The translations under genes and the position numbers were made by a program. The notes below the pieces were generated by a model. It had not been told where the DNA came from. It worked only from the letters and a program-made list of their open reading frames with translations, and made no database searches. Shown one piece after another: positions 36,447 to 44,911 of a DNA stretch of 64,000 bases. Source of the stretch: Myxococcus guangdongensis (GTDB lineage Bacteria; Myxococcota; Myxococcia; Myxococcales; Myxococcaceae); assembly GCF_024198255.1 (NCBI RefSeq), contig NZ_JAJVKW010000004.1:124001-188000 (forward strand), read 5' to 3'. Each line of letters opens with the position of its first letter. Position 1 is the first letter of the stretch.

Positions 36447-37961
36447 ATGCGAGCAGTCCGGCCGGGCCGACGTTCGTCACCTTGGATTCTCTTCCTCGCG
36501 CTCGGTGTCGCGAGCGTGCTCACGGGCTGTTCATCGGATGATCCGGCCGAGGGGAACCCCAATCCCGACGCGGGCGTGAGCGCCGACGGTGGCACGGGCT
36601 CCGACGCGGGCGGTACTCCCGACGCGGGTCCATCCGGCTCCGACGGTGGTTCGTCCACGACGGATGGTGGACCGCGCCCGCTGCCTCCATTCACTTGGGG
36701 CCGCGGGCCCGAGACGGGCTCCATCTCGGGAGATGTGTGGACGCCCGGACGTGACTCGACGGGGTTGGTGAACGAGGCGTCATGGGCGCTGGTTCCCAAG
36801 GGCCGTTGGATTGAAGTCGCGGGGACGCCGCTCACCACGCTCGACGCGGACGTCAAGGCCGCGCTCCCGGGCTACAGGGATTTGGGCTCGCAAGGCCTCG
36901 CCGGCGTCATCAACGCGTACTCGGGCATCGCGCTGGATGCGCCGAGGGCGCGGTGGTGGGCCTTCGGCGGAGGTCATGCCGACAGCTCCAACAACGGCCT
37001 GTATCGCTTCGACATGGCGCAGATGCGCTGGAGCATCGAGCAGTTGCCGGACAACTCGGCCCACTGGACGAACGTCCCCTGGGGCAACACGTACAGCGGC
37101 TATCCACCCGCCGAGGCGTACGCCAAGGCGCATCCGGACAGCGACGTCTACTCGGACGAGTTCTTCGACCCGGACCGTCCCGCCGCGTCGACGCGCAACC
37201 CCACCGCGCGCCACACGTACAACGGGCTCGTCTACAACCCGGACCTGGACGAGGTGGCCACCGGCATCCGCCGCATGTGGCGCTACAGCCTGAAGACGCG
37301 CGCCTGGACGCGCCACAACCCATTCAACACGCCGGGAGCCTCCTATGACGGCTCGAAGGGCTACGGTGGCGGCGCCGGCTGGACGTTCTACGACGAGGTG
37401 CGCGGGCGCTACATGTTCGGCCCCACGGAGAACTACAACTATTCGCAGTGGTGGTCTTTCGGCATCGAGGACAAGTCCTGGAAGTGGGAGGTCGTCACGC
37501 CGCCCGCCTGGCACTTCGCGCAGATGGTCCGGGTAGGCCGCGTCCTCGTGAGCTTCCCGGCGCCGGGGCACGAGGAGCCGCGCGACGTGCACATCCCCAG
37601 GCTCATCACCTACGACATGGACACCACGAAGTGGAACGACATCCCGCTGCAGAGCGACATCGTTCGCGCGCGCTGCTACAGCGAATACTTCGAGGGCATG
37701 ATCTTCGCCCACGTGCCACCGCTCAATCGCTACATCGCCGCGTTCCGGTATGACCGCGATGGGGACGGCTCCTTCGAGTACCGCACCTATGAGGTCGACG
37801 CCGAGGCGCGCACCCTGCGCGAAGCCCCCGAGTGGGAGGCGGGCGCCTTCGGCGGCTGGCATGACCTGGTCAAGAACCGCTTCTTCTACCAGGCCACGCA
37901 CGATGCCCTGGTCTATGTGCGCAAGGGCGAGGAGAACCTGCGTGTCTTCAGGCTCCCCTGA
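36447..37961 (+). CDS. Lipoprotein with kelch-like repeats
   Basis: A 504-residue lipoprotein. A basic N-terminus and hydrophobic core end in the lipobox LTGC, then a 55-residue spacer rich in Gly, Ser, Asp and Ala. The rest resembles a kelch or galactose-oxidase-like beta-propeller, with blocks such as RWWAFGGGHADSSNNGLYRF, TYNGLVYNPDLDEV, WRYSLKTRAWTRH and GGWHDLVKNRFFYQ at about 50-residue steps. The substrate is unknown. The start at 36447 is set by the lipobox and a GAGGAG site. A good sigma-54 promoter lies 58-73 nt upstream, and an intrinsic terminator follows. Confidence 0.85.
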   Translation: MRAVRPGRRSSPWILFLALGVASVLTGCSSDDPAEGNPNPDAGVSADGGTGSDAGGTPDAGPSGSDGGSSTTDGGPRPLPPFTWGRGPETGSISGDVWTPGRDSTGLVNEASWALVPKGRWIEVAGTPLTTLDADVKAALPGYRDLGSQGLAGVINAYSGIALDAPRARWWAFGGGHADSSNNGLYRFDMAQMRWSIEQLPDNSAHWTNVPWGNTYSGYPPAEAYAKAHPDSDVYSDEFFDPDRPAASTRNPTARHTYNGLVYNPDLDEVATGIRRMWRYSLKTRAWTRHNPFNTPGASYDGSKGYGGGAGWTFYDEVRGRYMFGPTENYNYSQWWSFGIEDKSWKWEVVTPPAWHFAQMVRVGRVLVSFPAPGHEEPRDVHIPRLITYDMDTTKWNDIPLQSDIVRARCYSEYFEGMIFAHVPPLNRYIAAFRYDRDGDGSFEYRTYEVDAEARTLREAPEWEAGAFGGWHDLVKNRFFYQATHDALVYVRKGEENLRVFRLP

Positions 37962-38009
37962 GCTGGTTGCTTTCACGCTCAGCGCGTGAGTGATGTGATT
38001 GGGAGCAAG

Positions 38010-38040
38010 AAGGCCCTGCCATTGCTGGCGGGGCCTTTTG
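38010..38040 (+). terminator. Intrinsic terminator after the kelch-like lipoprotein gene
   Basis: AAGGCCC...GGGCCTTTTG forms a stem extended by GCC/GGC with a short ATTGCT-type loop, followed by TTTTGTTTT. It lies about 50 nt after the stop at 37961. Confidence 0.88.
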
Positions 38041-38150
38041 TTTTCACAGGCACATGAAAAAAAGTCCTGGATCCGCGTAGTCCGTAGAGTGGGAAGGTCC
38101 AGTGAGAGCAGCCCTTTCCGCATGTATCGTCCTTGCAACAAATCATGAAT

Positions 38151-38175
38151 ATGCGGGATCAATTGAATCCCGCAT
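38151..38175. promoter_or_regulatory. 9-bp inverted repeat upstream of a lipoprotein gene
   Basis: ATGCGGGAT (38151-38159) and ATCCCGCAT (38167-38175) are perfect inverted repeats with a 7-nt spacer CAATTGA that itself contains the palindrome CAATTG. The dyad ends 16 nt before the ATG at 38192, in an AT-rich leader. It could be an operator or a hairpin in the mRNA leader. Confidence 0.55.
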
Positions 38176-38191
38176 GATAGGTTGCGCGCCC

Positions 38192-38956
38192 ATGCGCACT
38201 TCCCTTCGGCTGTCTTCCCTCGTCCTTGCGTCGTCCTTCATCGTTGGTTGCCTCGGTCCCGAGGCGGAGCCGACGCCCGAGCCCGTCCAGGCCACCCAGG
38301 AGCAGGAGGCCACGGACCCCAACTTCCGCGTCTACAACATCGTCGAGGCCGTGCTGCCCGCCGGCAACTATGACGGCGTCGCGGGCAACGAGTGTGTCGC
38401 CCTCCTGAACCCCGAGCACCGTCTGCGCAAGGTCATCCTGGTGGCGCCCGCCGGCGCCAACGGCTCCTGCGCGCTGAGCGGGTACACGGTCGGCTCCGCC
38501 CTGAGCTTCACGTGGGGCGACACGTCCGTCTACCAGGGCGCCGGTGGCATCGCGGCCATCCGCACCGCGCTGTCCGACTCGAACGGCGCCGTGCACCGCG
38601 TCGTCGGCTCCATCACCAACGAGGCCGCGGCCCTGGCCAGCCTCAACGCGTTCCTCGCGCAGCCCACCGCGACGCAGGGCGCCCAGCTGGGCAACTTCAC
38701 CGCCGTCCGGGTCCACTCCATCTATGACTTCGAGGGCCAGGAGCAGGTCAAGGCCGAGGCGGCCTACCAGTCCGTCCGCGTCACCCAGTCCTGCGAGCAG
38801 CCCGGCACCCCCGAGCTCGTGGCGCGCGTGAACAACGGCTTCGTCTACGGCTACTCCGCCAGCAACACGGGCAGCTGCCACAGCGGCTGGTTCACCGTGA
38901 CGCACCGCTACAACCGCAACTGGCAGCTCGTCTACAGCTACTCCTACTCGGAGTGA
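38192..38956 (+). CDS. Small lipoprotein, function unknown
   Basis: A 254-residue protein with an N-terminal signal ending in the lipobox IVGC and a short Pro/Glu-rich spacer. The mature part has six cysteines (for example NECVALL, GSCALSGY, SCEQPG, GSCHSGW) and many aromatic residues near the end, typical of a folded extracytoplasmic beta-rich domain. I see no known motif. The start at 38192 is set by the signal; an ATG at 38174 is in frame and six codons longer. The 9-bp inverted repeat just upstream may regulate it. Codon use is ordinary. Confidence 0.75.
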   Translation: MRTSLRLSSLVLASSFIVGCLGPEAEPTPEPVQATQEQEATDPNFRVYNIVEAVLPAGNYDGVAGNECVALLNPEHRLRKVILVAPAGANGSCALSGYTVGSALSFTWGDTSVYQGAGGIAAIRTALSDSNGAVHRVVGSITNEAAALASLNAFLAQPTATQGAQLGNFTAVRVHSIYDFEGQEQVKAEAAYQSVRVTQSCEQPGTPELVARVNNGFVYGYSASNTGSCHSGWFTVTHRYNRNWQLVYSYSYSE

Positions 38957-39296
38957 TTCACCGCGATGCTCGGGCGCTCTCCGGAGTGTTCGAGCGTCGT
39001 GAGGTGCCCTGGCATCCGTCGGGGCGATGATGTTCCGCCGGTGCCCGTCATCCTGGGCGGGCGCCGGTGTGATGCCGCACCCCTCCATCGTTGACTGCCA
39101 TTGCGCCTCGTGAGGCGCCGGTCCCTTCCGCGTGGGCGCAGGTGTGTGCCTTTGGGGGTGACTGTCGTGCGGGTGGGCGTGGGTGCCACACCTGGGATTG
39201 CCGCCATCCCCCTACCCAGACGCCGCGCAAACAGACATCGTGTGGCCCGCAAAGTGCCACTTCGATGCGCCTCGAGCGTGCAGGACGGGTGACCCG
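38957..39296. other. Gene-free stretch before the kinase gene
   Basis: 340 nt of GC-rich sequence with no ORF I would keep. The only feature is a weak -24/-12-like site, TGGCCCG CAAA GTGCC (39243-39258), with GG and GC 10 nt apart but two poor positions, 38 nt before the kinase ATG. Confidence 0.3.
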
Positions 39297-41723
39297 ATGG
39301 CCCAGGAGCCGCAGCAGAGCCTCGGACGTTATGAGCTCCTCGCCCAACTCGGCAGGGGAGGCATGGCGGAGACGTGGCGCGCGCGGCTGGTGGGCGCCGC
39401 CGGAGTCACCAAGCCGGTCCTCATCAAGAAGGTGCTCCCGGAGCACGCGAACGACGAGGCCTTCATCGCGATGTTCATCAGCGAGGCGCGCATCTCCGCC
39501 ACGCTGTCCCACGGGAACATCGCGCAGGTCTTCGACTTCGGTCGGATGGATGGCCAGTACTTCCTGGCCATGGAGCTGGTGGATGGACAGCCGCTGCACC
39601 GCGTGTTGCGGCGCGCGGCGAAGACGGGCCTCGCGTCGATGCCCATCCCCCTGGCCACGTACATCGCCTTGGAGATGTGCCGGGGGCTGCATTACGCGCA
39701 CTCGCGCACGGATGACCAGGGCGTGCCCCTGCACATCGTCCACCGCGACATCTCCCCCGACAACGTCCTCATCAGCTACGAGGGCCAGGTCAAGATCGTC
39801 GACTTCGGCATCGCCAAGGCGCGAATGCTGAGCAGCTTCCACACCGAGCCCGGCATCGTCCGAGGCAAGTACCTCTACTTCTCGCCCGAGCAGGCCCGGG
39901 GCCTGGCGGTGGACGCGCGCACGGATGTCTGGGCCACGGGCCTGGTGTTGTACGAGATGCTCTGCGGCCAGTCTCCGGTCTCCGGCACCGAGGCCCTGGT
40001 CATGTCGAAGCTGGCGCACGGCGAGTTCCCCTCGCCCAGGGAGGTGCGCAAGGATCTGCCGGCGGCGCTGAATGAGATTGTCATGCGGGCGCTGTCCGTG
40101 GATGCCTCGCTCCGCTACGAGTCCGCGAACGCCTTCGGCGACGCGCTGGCCGCGTTCCTCCATTCCTTCGCGCCCCGGTTCGGCACGACGAACCTGGCGT
40201 ACCTCGTCCGCGAGCTCTTCCGGGAGGACCTGCTCCAGCAGGGGAGAGACCTCGCGGTGCCGGCCTCCTTCGTGGAGGAGCTGAGCGCCTGGCGCGGCAC
40301 GCAGCACGCTCCGACGCGGGCGCTGTCGAAGCCCGTCCGCATCCCGACCGAGGCCGTGCCCACGGCGCGCATGCCCGGGAGGCTCAAGTCCGAGGCCCCC
40401 GCCACGCCTCCGGAGCCGGAGGCCCGGTCCTCGCGTGGGTGGCTTCTGGCCGCCTGTGGGCTCGTGGCCATGGTGTCGCTGGCCATCCTTCCCTGGGTGC
40501 TGGATGCGGGGCCTCCACCCGCGCCGCCTCCGCCGCCGGAGCCCGTGCTGCCGCAAGAGCCGTTGGGGGACGTCGGCTCCACGGACTCCCCCGGACAAGG
40601 GTTTGTGCCACAGACGCCGGAGCCCTCGGACCCGACCTCCGAGGTCGAAGGGGCCGCCGTGGACCCCCGGGAAGCGTCCATCGCGGAGTATCGCGAGCCG
40701 ACCTCGCTGCGCCTGGACTCCCGCCGACATGTCTTCCGCGCGCCGGTGGACATGGTGGCCTTCTCCCCGCTGGACGAGTCCGTCACCTACTCCCTCTGGG
40801 AGCCGGCCTACTCGGCGGGGCTGGGGCAGCGCGCCGTCCTGGAGCCGGATGCGCACCTGGGCCAGCCCATCTTCTACTTGCTGGGTGGTGATGCCATCCC
40901 TGCCGCTCAACGGCAGGGAGTCGTCCCAGCGCGTCCCCTGGCGCTCCAGGGCATCCGGTCCATCTCCCTGTTCACGGTGGGCGAGCCCATCAAGGCGGAC
41001 CTTCCGCAACAAGGGGTGTCGCTCAGGGATTCACGCGAGCGCGTCGAGCGGCGCTTCGTCTTCCATCCGGAGCCCATGCGTGTCTCCGCCCTCGACGGGT
41101 TCGAGCTCCGCGGTCTGGATTCCCGACAGACGTACACCGTGTCCCTGGCCCCCGTGGGGGAGGGCGTCTTCCTGAGAGGAAGGACGGGGGGAGCGTCGAA
41201 CCACGCGGCTTGCGTCGGGTGGGCGCCGAGCAGCGTCACGCCGAAGTTGGACAGGTTCGGCAACACGCTCCGCACGCCGCCCGTGCGCTTCTTCTTGTCG
41301 GGGACCCGTGAGGTGGTGAAGGTCCGGGGTCTCCAGGTGATGCGCTGCGGCCTGCTCGATGATGACGTCTCCGACAACGAGGGCGAACTCGAGGTGCGAA
41401 TCGCCTCGGCGGACGCGCGACGCGCCAGAGGCCCGAGCCCCGGGGCGTCGCCCCGCGACGAAGAGGCGGCGCGCCTGTACGCCCAGGCCCAGCGACTGTC
41501 CCGCGCGGGGAAGGACCATGATGCCTTCCTGCTCGCCGAGGACTGTCTCTCCAACGTCCCGGAGCAGGCCAGCTGTCTGCTCCTCTCCGGGGCCATGCAG
41601 GCACGACTGAACCGGATGGATGGTGCCCTCGAGCGTTACCGGACGTTCGTGAAGCGCTATCCCGCCCACCCCGAGACCGCCAGGGTGCGGCGGCTCATCG
41701 AGGAGTACGCCAGGACACGCTGA
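39297..41723 (+). CDS. Membrane Ser/Thr protein kinase (Pkn type) with TPR-like C-terminus
   Basis: An 808-residue kinase. The catalytic domain spans about 12-285: Gly loop LGRGGMAETWRA, Lys in VLIKKVLPE, catalytic D151 in HRDISPDNV, and D169 in DFGIAKA. The loop Lys of HRDLKPEN is replaced by Ser (HRDISPDN), a form common in myxobacterial kinases. After a Pro/Ala-rich juxtamembrane part, one membrane segment (about 382-404) leads to a proline-rich stalk and an exterior or periplasmic region with beta-rich and final TPR-like helices (near 720-800). It is therefore a receptor-type kinase sensing something outside the cytoplasm. The ligand is unknown. It is convergent with the SBBP gene. Confidence 0.93.
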   Translation: MAQEPQQSLGRYELLAQLGRGGMAETWRARLVGAAGVTKPVLIKKVLPEHANDEAFIAMFISEARISATLSHGNIAQVFDFGRMDGQYFLAMELVDGQPLHRVLRRAAKTGLASMPIPLATYIALEMCRGLHYAHSRTDDQGVPLHIVHRDISPDNVLISYEGQVKIVDFGIAKARMLSSFHTEPGIVRGKYLYFSPEQARGLAVDARTDVWATGLVLYEMLCGQSPVSGTEALVMSKLAHGEFPSPREVRKDLPAALNEIVMRALSVDASLRYESANAFGDALAAFLHSFAPRFGTTNLAYLVRELFREDLLQQGRDLAVPASFVEELSAWRGTQHAPTRALSKPVRIPTEAVPTARMPGRLKSEAPATPPEPEARSSRGWLLAACGLVAMVSLAILPWVLDAGPPPAPPPPPEPVLPQEPLGDVGSTDSPGQGFVPQTPEPSDPTSEVEGAAVDPREASIAEYREPTSLRLDSRRHVFRAPVDMVAFSPLDESVTYSLWEPAYSAGLGQRAVLEPDAHLGQPIFYLLGGDAIPAAQRQGVVPARPLALQGIRSISLFTVGEPIKADLPQQGVSLRDSRERVERRFVFHPEPMRVSALDGFELRGLDSRQTYTVSLAPVGEGVFLRGRTGGASNHAACVGWAPSSVTPKLDRFGNTLRTPPVRFFLSGTREVVKVRGLQVMRCGLLDDDVSDNEGELEVRIASADARRARGPSPGASPRDEEAARLYAQAQRLSRAGKDHDAFLLAEDCLSNVPEQASCLLLSGAMQARLNRMDGALERYRTFVKRYPAHPETARVRRLIEEYARTR

Positions 41724-41732
41724 GTCCTTGAG

Positions 41733-41763
41733 GTCGCCCGCGGGGGTGTTCGCCGCGGGCGAC
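41733..41763. terminator. Hairpin between convergent genes
   Basis: GTCGCCCGCGG (41733-41743) and CCGCGGGCGAC (41753-41763) form a perfect 11-bp stem with a 9-nt loop in the 105-nt gap between the kinase and the SBBP lipoprotein genes. There is no T-tract; a bidirectional terminator is inferred from position. Confidence 0.55.
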
Positions 41764-41828
41764 GTTGATTCAGGGGGAACCCGGGTGGGCCTGACACACG
41801 CGCTTCGTGTCACGCCCGGAGAGATGTC

Positions 41829-43670
41829 TCAGAGGGGCTTGGCAATCTTGGACAGGAACGCATCCGGGGCGCCCTGCAGCGTGTTGCCCTGGTAGTTGCC
41901 GTCCACGTAGCCACCGACGTAGAGATCACCCGCGAAGTCCACGACGACGCCCATGCTGCGCACGTCCTTGGCCGCGTTGTTGAGCGTCGCGGGCTCCTGC
42001 TGGACGATCCACTGCAGGTTGCCGGTGTAGTCCAGCTTCGCCACGTAGTTGTGGACCATGCCTCCGCTGGTGTCCGTCACCTTCGTGATGTCCGCCACGC
42101 CACCGCCCGTCGTGTAGATGCCGGTCGCGTCGACATGGAGCCCCATGGCCCAGGAGCCGGAGCCCGAGTCGAGCTCCCACACCCACTGCTTCACACCCGC
42201 GGGGCTGTAGCGGGCCACGAACACGTCGATCTGCGGGATGACGTTGGGCACGCCATCCATGCCGCCACCCGAGTAGCCCGCGAGATACACGTTCCCGGTC
42301 GCGTCCACCTGCGAGGCGTAGAGGTAGGCCGCCGTACCGGGCGCGCCCGCCAGCCGGGTCCACTGCTTCACGCCGTCCGCGTCGTACTTGGTGACGAAGG
42401 CATCCTGGGGGCCCGTGAGGGTGTTTCCATCCAGGTTGCCGTCTGTCCAGCCGGACACGTAGACATTGCCGGAGGCATCCGCCGCCGCGCGTCGACCATG
42501 GGTCGTCTTGCCGGGAGTGCCCAGCTGACGCGTCCACAGCTTGGTGCCGTCCGCGGCGTACTTCACCACGAAGGCGTCATAGCTCCCGATGCGCGTGTTT
42601 CCATCCAGGCCACCATTCGTCAGACCCACCAGGAATGCATTGTCATTGGCATCCACCGCGACGCCGTAGGCCTCCGTCTGGGCACCCGCGACGCCAATCT
42701 GTCGCGTCCAGCCGTGGACGCCGGTGTATCGATAGCGCATCAGGAACGCCGTCGACCCTGAGATGGGCGGATTGCCGTCCAGGGAGCCCCCCGTCCAGCC
42801 CGCGACGTAGATCTCCTCGAACAGACGGTTTCGCGCCACGCCGTAGCCCAGCGTGGCGGTGCCGGGCGCGCCGATCTGCTTGTGAAACACCACATTGCCA
42901 TTCCAGTCGCGCGCCGTGAGGAACGCGTCCATGACGCCCACCGCGGGCTGACCCGCCAGGCCCACGCTGGTCATGCCGGTGGAGTAGGTGCGGCCCGCCG
43001 AGTCTCCCGCCAGGTCATGGATGCGGCTGAAGCCTCCCGGTGCTCCGTGGGTCCGCGTCCACAGTGAGGGCGTGAGAGGGATGGGGTCGCAGTTGTAGAG
43101 CTCCAGCCGTGAGATGGAGACCACGACATTGCCCGTGCTGCGCACGTCATTGTCATCCGTCACGTTGATGCGATAAGCCCTGTACGCGCCGGGGTTGGCG
43201 ACGGCGAACTCGCGTCGCTCGTGACCGGCCCAGCCCGTCTGGTTGGTCCGGGTGTCCAGGATGGTCCAGCCCAGGCCGTTGTAGGCCTCCAGCGTCCAGT
43301 TCTTCGGAGCGCGGGAGGTGATGGTGCCGTTGCCGTAGGTGACGGCGTATCGCTGCACGGGCCGGGTGGTGGTCGGAAACTCATAGGCCAGCCACGCGGG
43401 TGTCTGTCCTCGGGTCGATAGCCAGAAGCTCGCGGAGTTGTCGAACCCGAGCCATGGCTGATAGCTGGGGTCATACATGCTCGAGGCAGATGCGACGCCC
43501 GAGGGGACGTTGTTCCCCGACATCACGGGGATGAGGCTGGTGCAGGTCAGTCCCTGCTCCTGGGACGAAAGACTTCCGTCCGCCTTCTCCTCCTTCTCGT
43601 CCATTCCCTGGCAGCCGACCAGCGCCAGTGCGCCGGCAACAAAAATGCTCCGAATCGTTCGATGACTCAT
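41829..43670 (-). CDS. Lipoprotein with discoidin-like domain and SBBP repeats
   Basis: A 613-residue lipoprotein. The signal ends in the lipobox LVGC. Residues 50-185 resemble a discoidin (F5/8 type C) fold that often binds carbohydrate: NNVPSGVASASSMYDPSYQP, AYEFPTTTRPVQRYAVTYGN, and a closing ISRLELYNC. From about 195 there are at least seven beta-propeller repeats of the SBBP type (DAFVVKYAADGTKLWTRQLG, NVYVSGWTDGNLDGN, and variants). It is probably attached to the cell surface. The start at 43670 has an AGGAG site. It is divergent from the secreted protein gene at 43888. Confidence 0.88.
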   Translation of the reverse strand: MSHRTIRSIFVAGALALVGCQGMDEKEEKADGSLSSQEQGLTCTSLIPVMSGNNVPSGVASASSMYDPSYQPWLGFDNSASFWLSTRGQTPAWLAYEFPTTTRPVQRYAVTYGNGTITSRAPKNWTLEAYNGLGWTILDTRTNQTGWAGHERREFAVANPGAYRAYRINVTDDNDVRSTGNVVVSISRLELYNCDPIPLTPSLWTRTHGAPGGFSRIHDLAGDSAGRTYSTGMTSVGLAGQPAVGVMDAFLTARDWNGNVVFHKQIGAPGTATLGYGVARNRLFEEIYVAGWTGGSLDGNPPISGSTAFLMRYRYTGVHGWTRQIGVAGAQTEAYGVAVDANDNAFLVGLTNGGLDGNTRIGSYDAFVVKYAADGTKLWTRQLGTPGKTTHGRRAAADASGNVYVSGWTDGNLDGNTLTGPQDAFVTKYDADGVKQWTRLAGAPGTAAYLYASQVDATGNVYLAGYSGGGMDGVPNVIPQIDVFVARYSPAGVKQWVWELDSGSGSWAMGLHVDATGIYTTGGGVADITKVTDTSGGMVHNYVAKLDYTGNLQWIVQQEPATLNNAAKDVRSMGVVVDFAGDLYVGGYVDGNYQGNTLQGAPDAFLSKIAKPL

Positions 43671-43887
43671 CACGGTGTCTCCTCTCGACTTCCGCGTGCC
43701 GGATGGCACACGTCTTCCGGGCGCGTTCTCTCGTCGTCCCGGTCAGGCTTGAATCCAGATTTATTCGGGCCTGAGTGACTCTGGGACATGTGAAGTCTGA
43801 CGGACTCTTTGTGTCAGTGTGTTTCTGGCGCGCTGGAGTAGGCTCGGGCGCGAGCGAGGGAGTCCCCTCGTGTGAAGGGGGAACTCC

Positions 43888-44691
43888 ATGCGTTTCGTCG
43901 TCCCGTTCGTGCTGCTCTCCGCGACTCCCGTTGTCGCATCCACGCCGGCCCCGGAGGTGTCGGGCGGGGAGTTCGTGGCGGTCATCTGGGGAGGAGGCAA
44001 GGACGCGGAGGCCGCGAAGGTGTCCCTGGCGAAGTGGGAGTCGGAGCGGGAGCTGGTCGCGAAGGCGCTGGTGCTGGCGGAGGGTTTCCCGAAGACGGTG
44101 TCGAGCGGCTCGGTGCCGGGGCTCAACCCAGGGTTCGAGGTCGTGTTGCTGGGGTTCTGTCGGAGTGACGAGTCCGTGGTGCAGCGCCGCTTGTTGAAGG
44201 CGTATCACCCGTTCGTCTACGAGCGGCCGGTGACGCAGGCGGTGTCCGCGTGTCCGAAGTGGAAGGAGACGGGGGCCGGGCGCGAGCTTCAGGACACGGC
44301 GATGTTGAAGGTGGGGTTCAGTGGCGTGACGCTGACGCGCATCGTGTCCGAGTTGAAGCCGCCGGTGTCGTTGGGCGATGGCCGCGTGGTGCTGTGGCTG
44401 GACGTGGTGGCGCGCGACGCGACGGGCAAGTACCTGGGCAAGGTGAGCATGGAGGACGAGCACTCCCCGACGGGCATGGGGATGCAGGGCTGCGACACGA
44501 CGCTGGAGCCCTCGCGCAAGACGGCCTTCGTGGTGACCCGGCGCTGCACCTACCCGGTGGGGGCCGCGTGCAACTTCCTGCCGAGCGACACCACGCGCAC
44601 CGTCGTGAAGTGGGACGGGCAGAGGCTGGTCGAGGAGGACAAGGTCATCGAGAAGCGGGAGGTGAACTACGACAAGGACTGCGCCGAGTAG
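43888..44691 (+). CDS. Secreted hypothetical protein
   Basis: A 267-residue protein with a clear Sec signal (VVPFVLLSATPVVAS, likely cut after VAS). The mature part has cysteines in pairs (FCRSD, SACPKW, QGCDTT, RRCTYPVGAACNF) and a mixed alpha/beta pattern; I recognise no family. A GGGGGA ribosome site lies about 5 nt before the ATG. It is a single gene, divergent from the SBBP lipoprotein. The next gene on the same strand, 220 nt further, has its own sigma-54 promoter. Confidence 0.75.
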   Translation: MRFVVPFVLLSATPVVASTPAPEVSGGEFVAVIWGGGKDAEAAKVSLAKWESERELVAKALVLAEGFPKTVSSGSVPGLNPGFEVVLLGFCRSDESVVQRRLLKAYHPFVYERPVTQAVSACPKWKETGAGRELQDTAMLKVGFSGVTLTRIVSELKPPVSLGDGRVVLWLDVVARDATGKYLGKVSMEDEHSPTGMGMQGCDTTLEPSRKTAFVVTRRCTYPVGAACNFLPSDTTRTVVKWDGQRLVEEDKVIEKREVNYDKDCAE

Positions 44692-44839
44692 CGGAGGGGC
44701 TCACGGCGACACGAGGCGATGACCGCTGTCATGGGGCTGATGACTCCCGTCATCAGGGGACGCGGGGGCGAGGGAAGGGCACAGTGGCCAACTGACTGAA
44801 ATCAGGAGGGCGGCACGTCCATGTGACGTGACCTGGGCA

Positions 44840-44855
44840 TGGCATGTCGGGTGCA
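44840..44855 (+). promoter_or_regulatory. Sigma-54 (-24/-12) promoter
   Basis: TGGCATG TCGG GTGCA: GG (44841-44842) and GC (44853-44854) are exactly 10 nt apart; the -24 element is identical to that at 36374 and the -12 element differs from TTGCA by one base. Transcription would start near 44866. The distance from the -24 GG to the ATG is 71 nt here and 72 nt at the other site. Confidence 0.72.
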
Positions 44856-44911
44856 ATGGGGAGAGGCATCGCTGGCACGACCCCAACCGCCGTACTTCGA
44901 AGGAGCCTCCC

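Noticed and set aside
39243..39258. Sigma-54 promoter before the kinase gene
   Set aside because: GG and GC spacing is right, but two consensus positions are poor and the leader would be very short; kept only as a weak note.
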